Source of the DNA: Oscarella lobularis
Lineage: Eukaryota; Porifera; Homoscleromorpha; Homosclerophorida; Oscarellidae
Assembly: GCF_947507565.1 (NCBI RefSeq)
Contig: NC_089188.1
Coordinates: forward strand, 2,418,001 to 2,482,000
DNA: 64,000 nucleotides
Direction of reading: 5' to 3'
Made by a program: the position numbers and the translations under genes. Position 1 is the stretch's first letter, and every line of letters begins with the position of its first letter. The notes under the pieces were generated by a model. That model searched no databases. It was not told the DNA's origin and saw nothing but the letters and a program-made list of their open reading frames with translations. Positions 10,801 through 23,551 of this stretch are shown piece by piece.

Positions 10801-13544
10801 TCATGACCTAAATATTCTCTAATTTGATTTTCGATGCCAAGAGGCAAGCGTACCGACTGTTTTCGGATGTTTCGTTTCGACTCGTACGGTGTGCATAGAG
10901 GGATGCTTCAGCTGATGCGATTCTCGCAGATAGACGCCGCGTTGCGTCTGATTTACAGTGACCTGAGACGAAAAAAGAGTGCCTCCAAGACGCCAGAGAC
11001 ATTTCAAGTCTCTTTACTTGAATACTGGCGTGGAATTCCGGTGCACCGGAATTTTCTAGGAAGTACTTATAGGCTTTGTCTACCTGTAGGAGGCCAGTTC
11101 CAACGGTGAAGCGATCTAGACCTATAAAAGGAAACCCGTAGATAGTCTAGAATGCATAGGAACGCTAAAATGACCGTTGACGTCAATAGCCGTGTTTTCA
11201 ATTGATCTCCTGATACTAGAAGTAGACTTTAGACACAATAAATGCTTCGGAGGATATTTTATGCTTACCTGAAGGGACAGTAGGGAATGTCAACCGCTTT
11301 TAAACCAGACAAGATAAGAGCTACATATAGAAAGATAGAAACGCGCGCGTCACTTTGTGATTGTTCTTTTATTTAAGATTACCTATTCCACCGCAGGCGT
11401 TTGGAGATGACATCGAAGTGCCGTTCATTAGCACGGATCCCCGAAGTGTCCAATTGGGTACAGAGGCTATAGCGCCACCAGGAGCGCTTATATCAATTCC
11501 CATATCCCCGTCAAGTCTGTCCAAAGAATAGCAAACGAATTTTTTTAAAAGTTACAAGTGATTCTTACGTTGGACCGCGTGACGACCACGTGTACTGATT
11601 CGACGGCAGTTTTTCCATTAGAGAATACTCCGCTTCCATCATTTCCGGAGTGACCAAGGCTCCAACACCTAGAGAAAGAAAATCTCTATATTCCTCATAA
11701 AATAATTCCCATGTGTGTGTGTGTGTACCTATAATAGAACTCTGTGTTCCGCCTGGACATCCAACTGTGCTTAGAGCCGGTCCGTTGTTGCCGGCACTTG
11801 AGACGAAAACGATGCCGTGTTCATTGGTCACTTCGGTCATCAAATCCAAAACAAAACTAGATATTAAATTGAACAGGTCTCTTATTAATTCTATGTATTG
11901 TATACCCGCTTATCCAATGAGCTCCTTCGCCGAAACTGAGATTTATTAGATCGCATTTGCTCTCAATGGCAGCAACAACCTTTTTAATTAAAATTATATT
12001 AATTAAAATTTTCTTTTTTGTGGCTCACAGCGCGTGATAATGACGTTCCGGTTTCCATGGAGTCAAGACGCGAATCCCCGATTTTGATAGAAACAATCTT
12101 TTATTAAAAAAATTGATGAGAAAAGTTGATGAGAACGGTCATCAATTTAAAAAAATTAATGAGGTCATTAATTTTTTTAAAAATTATATTCTAGAGTCGT
12201 TACATCGCAAGGGCTATACCTGAGCGCCGGGTGCTATTCCGTTTAGTGCATCATCATCAGGAAAATTCCCCGCAGCTATACAGGCAACGTGAGTACCATG
12301 AGAACCTGGGGGAGAAAAAATCTCTAATGAAAAAAGAGAAGAAAATGAAGTGAACCTGAATTGGTGACAATGCTCAACACGTTGCCGTCATCGTAGACAT
12401 TGATGCTATAATTGAGCATTTCTGCAATAATTGAATCAGAGAAGAAGTAGAAGGACACTTCCGGCTCACCGTCTTGACCAAACGTCGCAAACTGGCCAGA
12501 CTCTCGATAGCTCGATAGCAACGTACACGTGGCTAAGTCACCTGATTCACTTGTGTCAATAGCAGCTCTTCAAGTAAAGAAAACATAAGAAAAAGTCCCT
12601 TTTTTCTTAGCACTAGCGACGTAACGTAATGTAAGAACTCTTCTCTGGATTGGTCACTTGCCATTGTGACATCACTCTTCTCTTTGACCATATTTGGAAG
12701 TTACGTTACGTCGCCAGTGTGACGTATAACTCACCGCCACGTGTGACCATCATGAAAAAGGATGCAATCATAAACTGGGCCTGGATCGACGTAATCCTTA
12801 TCGAGCTTGCCGAGAAGATCTAAACGACCCTCGTATTCCTCTTTTTCCAACGCGTCAATCTCAATACATGATTTTTTTAGCGAATTCGCGCGAGTCGCGA
12901 TTTCTTCTTACAAACGATAATTTTTCCGGTTCGTTTTTCTTTCGCGCTTCCGCGTCTCGAGAAGCGTTCGCAACGGCTAGAGCGTGCCCCGACGTCCACG
13001 CCGCTTTCTTGCGCTCTTTCTAAGGAGCGCGATTTCTCTCATGCGGAACCCAACCACGCCCACGCACCTTCAACCTCGCTTTCAAACCGCCCGGAAATAA
13101 GTCGTAGCCCGCTTTCCAGCCGACGCGCCACTGACCCGATGGGTTTTCCCAGTCGGATGGTACCTTTGGAGTTCGTTTCGGGACGTTTGCGACGCGTATT
13201 CGAGGCAGGGAACCTTGAGACGTCTTCCGGTGAGTCCTCGAAGGAAGCCCTCTTCGTCTGCTGTCACTACGCGACTCGTATCGACGTCTCCGCTGCCCGT
13301 CGCGTCGATCAGATCGACGATCTTTCGTTTTCCGTCGCTCGTTATCTGAAACAAAGGCGAGAAAAGGCAATGGCGCTTCTTTTTTGCGTTTTACTTGCAT
13401 TCCGGGCGCGCCCGGATCGACTCCCGTGTCGAGAATGCCGATAAGTGTTCCGCGACCATCGTAGTCGGGATAGCGAGCTAGAAATCGCTCGGCACCGGTA
13501 TCCTTTTTGGGCAAGAGCGCGCGAACGGGAAAATCGGTGTCCAT
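7833..13544 (-). CDS. TPP2: Tripeptidyl-peptidase II (giant cytosolic subtilisin-like peptidase)
   Basis: The start is the ATG at 13542-13544 ([17 protein letters not shown]), which lines up with the N-terminus of animal TPP2. The catalytic triad of the subtilase domain is complete. The Asp lies in [16 protein letters not shown], the His in [14 protein letters not shown] (about 12250-12305) and the Ser in [12 protein letters not shown] (about 11395-11440). The oxyanion Asn is in [11 protein letters not shown]. The long C-terminal part also follows the family: [58 protein letters not shown] and the final PPDYQPF stop at 7833-7835. TPP2 trims tripeptides downstream of the proteasome as a large spindle-shaped complex in the cytosol. 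One intron (12611-12721) carries a MITE-like element. Neighbours are very close: about 72 bp from the upstream gene and 155 bp to the downstream receptor. Confidence 0.95.
12611..12721. mobile_element. MITE-like inverted-repeat element in a TPP2 intron
   Basis: The ends are CACTAGCGACGTAACGTAA and, inverted, TTACGTTACGTCGCCAGTG. The core contains GATTGGTCACTTGCC and GTGACATCA, shared with the copies at 33460, 35091, 39449, 40266 and 52768. It has no coding capacity. Confidence 0.8.
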
Positions 13545-13616
13545 GAGATACTTCTTACGTAACCGTAACAACGACACATACGACAGAATCATTGCGCAAA
13601 CAACAGATCCTAATAA

Positions 13617-14528
13617 TCAGTATTGGCTAAATCTGCTGCTCAACGGTAAACTCGACTAAAAAACACGCAAGTCACGCGACGAATGCTAGTGAAGAAAAGA
13701 GAGAAATAGACTATACCTGGTCTGGATAATCAGGTGAATAGCCGGAGCCGGCTAGAGGAACGGTGATGCGCAATGGAACGGAATCAGCCGCGGCGGCGGC
13801 GGAAGTAGCAGCAATTTCCTCTCGAGACATTTTTTGCTTCGTGCGTTTTCTCTGACGTTGAAGACGCAACTGTTCAAGCTGAGCAGGAGTTCTGTGAAAA
13901 GATACATTAGTATATGGAACGCTTTTGCTTCATCTTACTTGGCCTTAGGATTTGTAATACTGACGGTCAAATTCATTTTTGGACGACCCCTAGGAGGCCA
14001 ACACTTAAAATTAAAATTAAATTGATTTATTTAATGATTCTGACCTCTGGCCTTGTGACGGCGGCTGTCTCGCACTTCCCCGTCCAATCGTTCTTCCGGC
14101 TCCACGTCCTACGTCAAAAAAACAACATTTCAAGTGAAGATGTCTAATTAATTAAAATTTTTACCTCTTCCTCCTCCTCTTCCTCTTCCTCTACCTTCCT
14201 TCACGGTGTCCAATCCTCGTCGAGATTCAAATTGGTTTTGCCGTGCCGATTTTCCGTTCGCTTTCTTTGCTTCGCGTGTTTGCTGTCGGTTTCGTTCTCC
14301 TCCCCATCGTCCTCGTCCTCGTCCTCGCTGAGTTGAGCCGCGAGTCTGTGGGCCTTGTTCCCCTGATGTTGATGCTGCTTCACTTGTTTTGGCCTTTCCT
14401 TTCGTTTTTCCTTGCTTTCTTTTGAGCTTGATGATATCGTCTGTGTCGAACGGTCTCGTTGACGTAGGAACGACTTATTGCAATGTCTTACCTAGTGACA
14501 TATCGACCATATCGTCGGGTGACGCCAT
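13617..14528 (-). CDS. UAP56-binding-motif protein, probable mRNA export adaptor (UIF/FYTTD1- or ALYREF-like)
   Basis: The start is the ATG at 14526-14528. The first two exons splice to give MVDMSLDDIIKLKRKQ, the UAP56-binding motif found at the N-terminus of export adaptors such as ALYREF and UIF. The next stretch is basic and Arg/Gly-rich (RGRGRGRWGG, GRGRGRGGGR). Later come LTVSITNPKA, which resembles a stretch of UIF, and RTPAQLEQLRLQRQRKR. The last full segment reads VPLRITVPLAGSGYSPDYPDQ. I see no RRM, so ALYREF itself is unlikely. The final exon is uncertain: one acceptor gives a stop at 13617-13619, another at 13656-13658. If the assignment is right, it couples spliced mRNA to the UAP56/TREX machinery in the nucleus. 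It ends only about 72 bp before the TPP2 start codon. Confidence 0.55.
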
Positions 14529-14812
14529 TTCGAGCGCTTTTCTTGCGTGGCAAATCGATCTAATCGTTGATAGAGGTGAAGAGAGGAGCGCCCTATGATT
14601 GGAGCAAACTGCACCTCCAATACGCTTTTGCTTCGTTCTTGAATTCGTCGCCAAATCGAGCGATTTCAAGCGAAGGCGCCCGCCATCTTCTTTCGGCTGA
14701 CGTCACGTTTGCGCGCGATCACGAGGTCCGAGGATCGACCAATCGCTGCGCTGCTAGCGGCTACGGCGCAGTACAAAGTTCTTTCTAGACGACTTAGACT
14801 CACAATAACAAA

Positions 14813-17800
14813 CTAATCAAGTTCAACCAAGTTTTCATTCTCTTGTACAAATTGGCCGGGTTCGATGAAAATCTTTTTTACCTATGCATATTAATTAATA
14901 AATCTACCAAATCCTTTCTTCTGGTCTTACTTTTCCATCGCATTCAGCAGTCAGCAGCGTTTGGGATTTCATTGCTTCAATAACGCACACGGGTACACCA
15001 GCAGCAACCTTCCAAAAAAACATCAAATTTAGCCAACAAACTTGCAAATAATCACCTCCTCTCCTTCCTTGACAAGCACTTCTACAATTTTCCCGGGCAT
15101 TGGAGCCTTGATAAACTGATAGGAATCCACCTGGAAACAGCATTATAGATCTATGCACGAATTTAGCACGTTTCTTACGCCAGATTTCTTTGGCATATAA
15201 TGAATCAGTTCAGCCTCAGGTACAGACAAAACAGATACATCAAACTAGATAACCAGTATGAGTACTAATAGCAGGTTAGAGTGTTCGAACGTACCACAGT
15301 TCCATGGTGCCTCAATTTATAATTGTGACCAATTCTTTCTAAGCACTAAATTTAGGAGTACAAGTACGTGTAGACCCCTGTCTTTCCTCAATGCCTGCAA
15401 ACCTGAATTGTTACATCAGCGTCTGATACGGTGACATCAAGAAGAGGAGAGGACCAAGGAGAAAAGCTGAAGACCCGTAATTCTTCACCAAGTGCGGTAA
15501 CCTAAGTGAAAAGTTGCTTGAGATAAAGTTGGTGTTATATAAAAAACCAGAATTTCGTCGTCGTTGTCAGCGTCCCAATTGACCAATGCCTCGTAAACTT
15601 TGTCCCCAACCACGATTCGAAGATCCCATTCAGTGGGAAGAAGAGGCTGAAACGAATCCCTAAACAAAAATAATTAATTAGTGGAAACTACTTCCGTTTT
15701 CAAACCGATCAATATTTTGAATTTGCGCTGCCTTCCATTGCTGGCGAATGTGCACAAGACAGGCCGTTGCTATGAGCTCCTTCTCTTGTCTTTCGGTCAA
15801 CTGAATTCCTAGAAACAGATATATAAAAAATCAACATGTAATTGGTATTATTAAAAATGAACCTGAGAATCCCTCAGGATACTCCTCTGCAATAAACTTA
15901 GTTGTAATGTCACCAGATACAAATCGCGGGTGTGTTAAAATCGCTCTCAGAATTGGCACGTTGTGTTTGACTCCTATGAGGAACAATAGCGATTTTTCCC
16001 GCTAAACGTATGTCTACCTTTAATTAGGTATTGATCTAGAGCTGAGGCCATGCGATGGAGAGCTTCGTTTCGATCCTTTCCGTGAGTAACGAGCTTCAAG
16101 TACGTCATTTAAATAATAGATTATGACCTATTAATAGTCTTTTCTACTTTGGATATGAGAGGATCGTAGTAAATGCTAATTTGACTGCCTTCTACAATCC
16201 CAGTCTCAACACGCACCTAAAAAGAATGCGTGAGTAGCAAAAAATGTTTGAATTTTGACTAACATGAGGCGATTTCTCAGGTTCAATATACGTCGATAGA
16301 CGACCAATTGAAGGAAGAAACCGTTTGGGGTCCTTTGGAGTACACCAATAAAGCAGAAAGCGAAGAAAACGCGCACAGAATACCTCGGAATAGACTCGAC
16401 ACTCCACAGCCCAGCCATCAATCCCAACGTCTTCTTGACGAATACGTAACTGCTGACCTGATAAACACATTAAAAATGATAGATTTAAAGGATGGGTTTT
16501 AATTGACCGGCGGCAACGCGAATCATCTGTTCGACTAGATCAAAACCAGTGATGTATTCCGTAATGGGATGTTCCACCTAAGCGCTATTGTCTATAAAGT
16601 TCTATAGAATTGATTTATTTTACCTGAAGACGGGTATTCATTTCAAGGAAGTAAAATCTCTTCTGCGAATCGACGAGAAATTCGACAGTCCCTAGGGAGG
16701 AAAACTCCGTGAACGTTTCAACTGTGAAAGTAGCGAATTTACCTGCTGAAACGTATCCGACAGCTTTGGCCAATTGGATGGCTTGCTGGCCCATGGCCTT
16801 GCGCATTTCAGGGTCCACAAATGTGCTGTACAGTTGGATGCAATAGAGGAGTATAGGAGTCTTTTTTCACTGTACCTTGGTGCCTCTTCTATCACCTTCT
16901 GATTTCTCCTCTGAATTGAACATTCGCGTTCATTAAGATAAATCTAATAAACAGAAGAGACCTCTATAAATGATTATGTATTTAATTCTATGTTTACCGC
17001 ATTTCCGTGCGAATCAGCCAAAACCTGAAAAATATTTAAAAAATTGAGAAATATTTTGCTTTTTCTCCTTCTCACTTGGACTTCAATGTGTCGAGCTTGA
17101 TCAACGTATCGTTCAATGAGAAGACGATCGTCACCAAACCCGGATTTGGCCTCTTGAGAGGCCAAGTGAAAACCCTCTCTAGAATTCCTTACACGTAGAT
17201 TCAAATACAAAGAAATCAACTCCACCTTGTCTCTTGCTCATTCCACGCTATTCTCATTCCTTTTCCTCCGCCCCCTGCAGACGCTTTAATCATCACGGGA
17301 TATCCTATTTCCTCCGCCAGACGAACGGCATGATCCGCATCCTAACAAATAAAATAAAATTATGTATTAACGTCACGTGGTTTATATACCTGCACAACTG
17401 CATCGACACCCGGAATCATATTAACGCTTGCACGGCGAGCAATCTTTTTGCTTTGAATCTTGTCTCCCATCGCTTCGATAGCACTCGCTCCCGGCCCAAT
17501 GAAAACGACCCCAGCTTTACTCAACTTATCAGCAAAGAGAGTATTTTCCGATAGAAATCCGTATCCGGGATGAACCTGAAGAGAGAGAGAGAGAGAGAGA
17601 GAGTGGACCACGCCCCCAAATATGAGACACAACTCTTTACAGCTTGAGCTCCTGTTGATTGCACCGCCTCCAATATTGCGTCCATGTTTAGATAGCTTTC
17701 GGCTGATGGTGCCGGTCCAATGCAGACTCGTTCGTCAGCCATTCGACTGTGTAACTGAATGCGGGGGTGGGGAACATTACAAGGAGTCCATTACATGTAT

Positions 17801-18242
17801 CTTCGTTTTTTGCACGTACTGCGTCTCCGTCGACGTCGCTGTGAACTGCTACGGTCTTGATTCCCATTCTTTTGCATGTTTTCATTACCTGAGCGCGATA
17901 TTTCGCTTCGTTTTGACTTTCGCTCGTTTTTTTTACCCTGCACGCGATTTCGCCTCTGTTTGCGACGAGAATCTTCTCGAATGGCTAGAAGAGCAAACTC
18001 TACGTGCTTTTCTATGTCTCTCGACGACTACCCTGTCGGGATTCGTGCTTTTTGATCGTCGCCATAGTCGAAAGGGCGTCTGCAAGAAAGTCAAAGGCTG
18101 GAGTACAAATCGACGTCGTTATCACTTCTCTCTCGACCACGAGCAGCAATCGCGGTCGCCTAAGAGCCGCTACGACGCCGAATAACGCCATTCTCGTCGC
18201 GAGGAGTAGAGTCCGGATAAGGAGACACGTGATCTGATTCAA
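14813..18242 (-). CDS. PCCA: Propionyl-CoA carboxylase alpha chain (biotin carboxylase plus biotin carrier), mitochondrial
   Basis: The Arg-rich N-terminus ([20 protein letters not shown]) looks like a mitochondrial presequence; the second Met at 18191 is an alternative start. Family landmarks follow in order: [120 protein letters not shown] and a C-terminal biotinyl domain with [18 protein letters not shown] and RRNQK place it with PCCA and not with methylcrotonyl-CoA carboxylase. It carboxylates propionyl-CoA to methylmalonyl-CoA together with the beta chain in the mitochondrial matrix. The residue after the biotinylated Lys is Ser where Met is nearly invariant. The final exon ends at a stop at 14813-14815. 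The gene is tightly spaced after TNF-like gene 1 (about 76 bp). Confidence 0.93.
17580..17603. repeat. GA-dinucleotide microsatellite in a PCCA intron
   Basis: An uninterrupted GA run (CT on the coding strand) lies next to the splice acceptor of the intron before the [10 protein letters not shown] exon, where it may act as part of the polypyrimidine tract. Confidence 0.8.
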
Positions 18243-18318
18243 CTATTTTAATCGGTTTAATCGTATCGTCGTTTTGCACACTGTGATATAGTCCGTTTGT
18301 GAGAATGCGTTCTGCTAC

Positions 18319-20041
18319 TCAGTCTTCGTTCGTTTTGGCGAGTAGAGCTATCTCATAGTTGCTTTCCGATGCCTTGCGAAAAATTATGAATTTCTTACAG
18401 CTGTTTGAGGTAGAAGGGTATTCCAATAATGTTTGCAGTTGAGTGCCCTTTTGCAAATAGCCAACATATTGGGCACTAATCGTTCTTTTGTCACTTTTAT
18501 AACAGCACACACCGTCTCTAACTTCTGTACAGTTTGCTTCCTTTTGAGATGGCGAGTCCATGGTCTCGGTTAGTACTTTTTTCTTCTTACGTTCATAAAT
18601 ACTAAGCACAGCGGGAGCTGATCGTTGAGCGTAGTATTTGATCTGACAGCCAATATGGTAAAGGCCACTATGACGAATTTCAACCACGTCGTGACTGTTG
18701 TTTATTGTGAGAAAAAAATCTGGAAACTCATAGCTGAAGGAAAAATCCCAATTGATGACTCCTAGAAACATTTCCATGATTTCAGAGAAGCAAATCAAGT
18801 TTAATTAAAGTGTTTCTCAAACCCGGACTAATGAGTAGGTCATCGGTTTGGGAAGACATCAAGTTCAACCGCACGTACATTAGATTTTCTGTACAAATTC
18901 AAAATAATAACTAACTGAACTATACTTAAATGATACAGTTCAGCTTACGGCTACAGTTGCATTTCCCCGGTGGTCCAATGGCTCCTGATGGTCCAACGGC
19001 TCCTGATGGTCCAATAGCTCCTTTATCTCCCTTTTTTCCTGCAAACGTTTTTTAATGATCAGCTCAAATGTTTTGTATTCGAATGCTGCCTTTCTTGCCA
19101 GAGTGTCCTTTTCTCCCTGGTTGGCCTCTCCCCCCCTGGGGCCCTACCGGCCCAGGTTGTCCTGGCTGTCCCGCTTGCCCTGGCACACCCTGAATGCCAG
19201 TGTCTCCTTTGGTTCCTGAAAACAAATTCGTTTAAATAAAACTGCATGCGTGTAACCGAGCCGAGTTTTTCATCTCAAAACAGAACTATTTGCCTCCTCA
19301 CCATTCTCTCCCTTCTCGCCAGGGAATCCTGCAACTCAATATATTGAGTTTATAGACTAACTTTGACGCGCTGATATATATGTACCGGGTGGTCCGGGTT
19401 TGCCATCTTCTCCTACGCAACAGAATAGTTTGCTCCTTACATGATCGTATATCGACTCTTACCAGGGTCTCCAGTGACACCTCTCCGGCCTATACAACAC
19501 AAAGGAAGGATTTGTCAACAAGCACCAAAAGAATGCGCGTTCGTTTGTGGGTGGGACGTAATTGATTTTGTGAATGGGAGAGGCTTAGTTCTGTTCCGAT
19601 TGCACAGTGCTAGTATACGTACTGACAAGCCTTACCCGCTTTGCCCGGTGGACACAGACAGGGCTGAGACGCCTCCGCCGCTCGCTTTACCTGCAAAAGC
19701 AGCGTGCAAATGCCCCAGGCGCAGATCGATTGAACAGCACGTACCTTGAGGCGATGTTCTTGAGGCGCCAAATCGCCCTTGTATTTGTCCCACGGTGAAT
19801 TGCTTGATCCGCTTTTCTCCTTTGTCTTGCTGAGGGGAAGTTCTTTAGCTTGCAACGGCGCTGTTTGACCGTCGCCGTCCCCGCCGCCGTTCAATACTAC
19901 TTCCTTTAGCTTCTCAATTTCACGGCCCCTTTGCCAGTCGCGATAGAAGAGAACGCAGATAGCGCAAACGACTGCAAGATGATAGACAATCGAGCCGACG
20001 CGTTCGATTGGCACTCGAGCTTTTTTGACGTCCTGCGACAT
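18319..20041 (-). CDS. TNF-like ligand 1: type II membrane protein with collagen stalk and jelly-roll head
   Basis: Exon 1 (20041-19745) encodes a short cytoplasmic tail, a membrane segment IVYHLAVVCAICVLFY and a charged stalk. Small exons follow that encode Gly-X-Y collagen repeats (GRRGVTGDPG, GEDGKPGPPG, GFPGEKGENG, GQPGQPGPVGPQG), ending GAIGPPGKCNC. The last exon (18761-18319) encodes a beta-rich head with GLYHIGCQIKYYA, placed like the GLYFVYSQV strand of TNF ligands. A membrane anchor, collagen stalk and TNF head is the layout of ectodysplasin A. One collagen intron (19039-19098) appears to use a GC-AG donor. It probably forms trimers at the cell surface and signals to a TNF-receptor-type partner. 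C1q-like heads are an alternative because the two folds are close. The exon or exons joining the collagen part to the head are uncertain. Confidence 0.72.
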
Positions 20042-21000
20042 CGCGAGGTGACGACCAAATGTTGACAGTCGATCGATAAGCGGTCCCTTATATCTTGCTT
20101 CCTAGAGAGAAACGGCGCACGCAGAACGTGGGCTCGGATGAATTTATGTAATGATAATATTAGTGCAGGTGCCCACCGGCCGCAGCGGGAGTTCTCAAAT
20201 GACGGCGACGAACGCAAGTCCATAATATTCGACAGGACACCCCCCAACCGTGCGGAGTCCGATATCGTCTTACTCGCGTCTCCTCCTACGTCATTGCCCC
20301 CGGTTGTCATTGACACGCCCTCGTCGATCATTGGTTAATTTTTTGACTAGCCACGCCGCCGTTTAGTCTAACAGGGCATGCGCGAGCGGGACTTCTATAA
20401 ACCACGCTTTCGTTTGGTTGAAAGCATTTGGTAAGCGATAGTAAGCGAGGACTCGACTTGGGAGGATTTGAGTCGACTTTCGTCATCAGAAATCAAGAAA
20501 AGGTACGTTTGTAAGAGGCCGGCTCTCTGGTGAGAGTTCTAAGGCAAACTGACGCGAAGCAAACATTTGAAACGAGGCTGCATGGGTCGTCACGGCGACC
20601 ATCAACCTCGCAAATGTTGTACTTCGAGTAAGTAGACCGGAGCTTAGAATGATCACAGCCTAGTGGGGAGAATAGAATAGAGAGAGTGAGTGTGAGCGAA
20701 TGAATGTCTATTGAAACCAAAAAGGCGTACTTTTCATTCCAAAGCTCATTTCAGTTTCTTAATTATTGAGTAAACTTTCAACATACGCACGTCGTGAGGG
20801 AACAATTTCACATTCACTATCAGTATGGTAATACCAGTCATTTCTTTATATGCAACATGAAACTAGAAGTCCCGTAGCCATACCAGGGAGTAGCATGCCT
20901 TTACTTAATTACAGCCCCGTCCCTTTTGAGATTAGCGAAACGAGGGAGAATGCGGACTGCACGTACACACAGTCTACTGACTAAAAACGGACTCGAGCGC
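20042..21000. other. Spacer between TNF-like genes 1 and 2; no coding gene recognised
   Basis: There are no family-like frames. On the plus strand a TATAAAC-like stretch at about 20395 is followed by a purine-rich stretch ending with a donor-like AAAAG/GTACGT at 20503, so an unannotated plus-strand transcript is conceivable. On the minus strand this is the promoter side of TNF-like gene 1. The rest is featureless to the eye. Confidence 0.3.
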
Positions 21001-22930
21001 TTACTTTGGCGTGGGAACGTGGTCGATGATCCTGTACAATCCCATGTGGCTATGCTTTTGCTCGACCGTTGATCCCCCAATTGTATACATGCAAAGAGTC
21101 TCGTTGCTTTTCCTGATCGCGATTATTCGTCCAGCATAGACAGATACATCAGTTTTTGAGGTAATCATGGCCTTTTCTACTTCTGTAGAAGAGCCTTTAG
21201 AGCATTTGTCATCTGAAGCCTCGTGATAAAGTGTAAACCCAATTTCAGAATTTGACCCATCAACGTCAAAGTAGAGTTCGACGTAGACAAAATAGATCCC
21301 TGCCTCTTCAACTTCTATATTATTGCCGACGTTGTTGTCTTTTATATGTGCGCAATCAGAAAAATGATTTTTCTTATCAGCCTCCCAATCGATAAGTTCC
21401 TCTAAAAGAGCACTAAAAGATGATAAACGAGTGGAAACGGAAGCGAAGTGACCTTGGTTGTAATTTGGGTCACCACCGAGAGTAAAAAGCGAAATACAGG
21501 TCGTAGTGTTTACTGTGTAGCCGCTACCCTTTTCTCCCTTTCTCCCCTTTTCGCCAGGTAAACCTATTAGGCAAAATAAATGACAAACAACGTCAGACTC
21601 AAAAACCCATACCCACTAATAACCAATTAAGATTAGCTTATTAGTATTAGCGTATTTAGCGCGATTAGATTTTAGAAATTATTAGTATGCAATATTAGCA
21701 ATATTTCAGACCATTAAAGCCGTTGAGTCCGCGATCTCCCTTTTGGCCTTTTTGGCCTTGGTTGCCCTTTTTGCCCCGATCTCCCCGTTCTCCCTTCATC
21801 AAGTGTCCCATTTCATAACCTATACCTGCTAAGCCTATGGCACCTCTGGCACCTCTATCTCCGAACACTCCTTTTAGTCCTGCATTTATCAGAGTCTCAA
21901 AAATATGAGATAGTTATATGACTAACCTTGCACGCCCCTATCCCCCTTGTCGCCCTTCTGCCCCTTCTGTCCCCTTCTCCCAGCTTTGTTAGGAGAAATT
22001 ACCATAAGTCAGGGAAAAAATTTCGTGCAAACATAGACGTACACTTCGACGAAGCGGCGGCAGTGTCTCTTTTTCTCATTGAGCGGTGCCGCCCTTCAGC
22101 AGCTTGCACCTGACACGAGAACGACATAGAGTATGCAAAGAGACAACAGGGTAGGGGGCATCAAGTAACACTGGGGACTAATGCGCCGCCCGCCGCCGTC
22201 TCCGTCTTGTACGAAAGAATGCGGAAAACCGTGTATACAATCGCGCGTCTTATGCAAAAAAAGATCGCAGTTCTGTAGCGTTGAACGTCGTCTCCTAGAG
22301 CCGGAGGCGAACCTCGAACACTAGAATCCAATCGCGTCTAAACGTAAACGTAAGGGGAGAACGGATATATTAGAGACGTAAAGACAACGAAAACGACGAC
22401 GATCGTCGTTCGGGTTTCACCTACGCAAAAGTGCCGGTGTAGGACACTTAGGGGTACAAAAAAAGAGCTTTTGTGATACAATAGTAGGCTCGTCTCAGCG
22501 TTTGCCCGGGGGTCTTTTATATATGCAAATGTATATGCACACTCACCGTTGTTTGCAGGGGCAAACTCGATCGAGACGACGTCTCCAGATCGCCTAGACG
22601 TTGATCTCGATCCCCGACGTCGTTTTCATCGTCATCCGGTGCGTTCGAGCTCAACTCCAAATTGAAAGCTTCGGTATTTTCAGCCTTAGTCGACTTGGAA
22701 ACGGTTTTGGAATGAGTATTTGGGTCGTTTGAAGCAATAGGACGCATGGAATTTGCACCGGTACGACGGACGACTTGATTGGAGGGACTTTGACGCAGAC
22801 AACACCTGTCTATTTTCGATTTGAGAGCGCGTTCGAGATCGTCAACGCGTCGTATAAGCCAGAATTGACTTAGAACGAGCAAGAGTATGATCGCCCAAGA
22901 GGCAATCTTCGCAACAGCCTCGATTGACAT
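21001..22930 (-). CDS. TNF-like ligand 2: type II membrane protein with collagen stalk and TNF/C1q-like head
   Basis: The start is the ATG at 22928-22930 (MSIEAVAKIASW), followed by the anchor WAIILLLVLSQFWLI and a Ser/Asp-rich stalk. The second coding block encodes collagen repeats (GQKGQKGDKGDRGVQG, GDRGARGAIGLAG, GERGDRGKKGNQG, LPGEKGRKGEKG) over several short exons, with one interruption at YEMGHLMK. The head begins about 21540 and includes EAGIYFVYVELYFDVDG, equivalent to the GLYFVYSQV strand of TNF ligands, and ends HMGLYRIIDHVPTPK at the stop 21001-21003. The architecture is the same as the neighbouring gene 1, so the two are probably tandem duplicates that have diverged strongly in the head. 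It is expected to be a surface or shed trimer. About 960 bp separates it from gene 1. Confidence 0.72.
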
Positions 22931-23551
22931 CGTTTTTCCTTGTGGCGGCACACGTGCCTCGTCCGTTGATATGTACGTATATTAGAACTCTAAATGGTTC
23001 AAGGAAAGATGTGGAAGAATATAGCTGTATTTTTCTTGGCACGGTCGCCAAGATTATGCATGGGAAAGACACCGGGTGGTCGAAGGAAGCCCGCCGTTCG
23101 GTTATCGTGCCGTCAGCGGGGTTGATTCGATTGTAATAGGCGCGACTAAACTGGCACTTTTCCCAGGGTTCAGGTTTGCGCTACTGGGGTCAATTCTCGT
23201 GAGAGCAGCACCAGCTGCAAAGTGATCACAATCTAATATCGCTGAGAAAGAGCGAATATGATATCTCAGCCATTTGGGGGGGGAGGATTGGCTTGAAAAC
23301 GTCTTTATTATGGGGGCTAAATCTTCTCAACACAACGACGACAGTTTGAGTTCATTTTTGCGTGTCTAACGTCTAAAAACGGCGAGGAGGAGGGGGAGAA
23401 TCTTATTGGGGCTTGCGTGTACGCGACCGTGTAGCTACTACTATCTATACCTTATGGATTCAACGACCTAAAACGAGAAGAATAGAGTCAATACGTGGAT
23501 TTTGAGGTCGTTCAAATCGCTCACTGTGTGCTAAAGGGACGGACTCGTTTG

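Noticed and set aside
19906-20331. 141-codon minus-strand frame overlapping the start of TNF-like gene 1
   Set aside because: It overlaps the anchor exon of TNF-like 1 in another frame and has no recognisable content; the anchor and collagen reading explains the region better.
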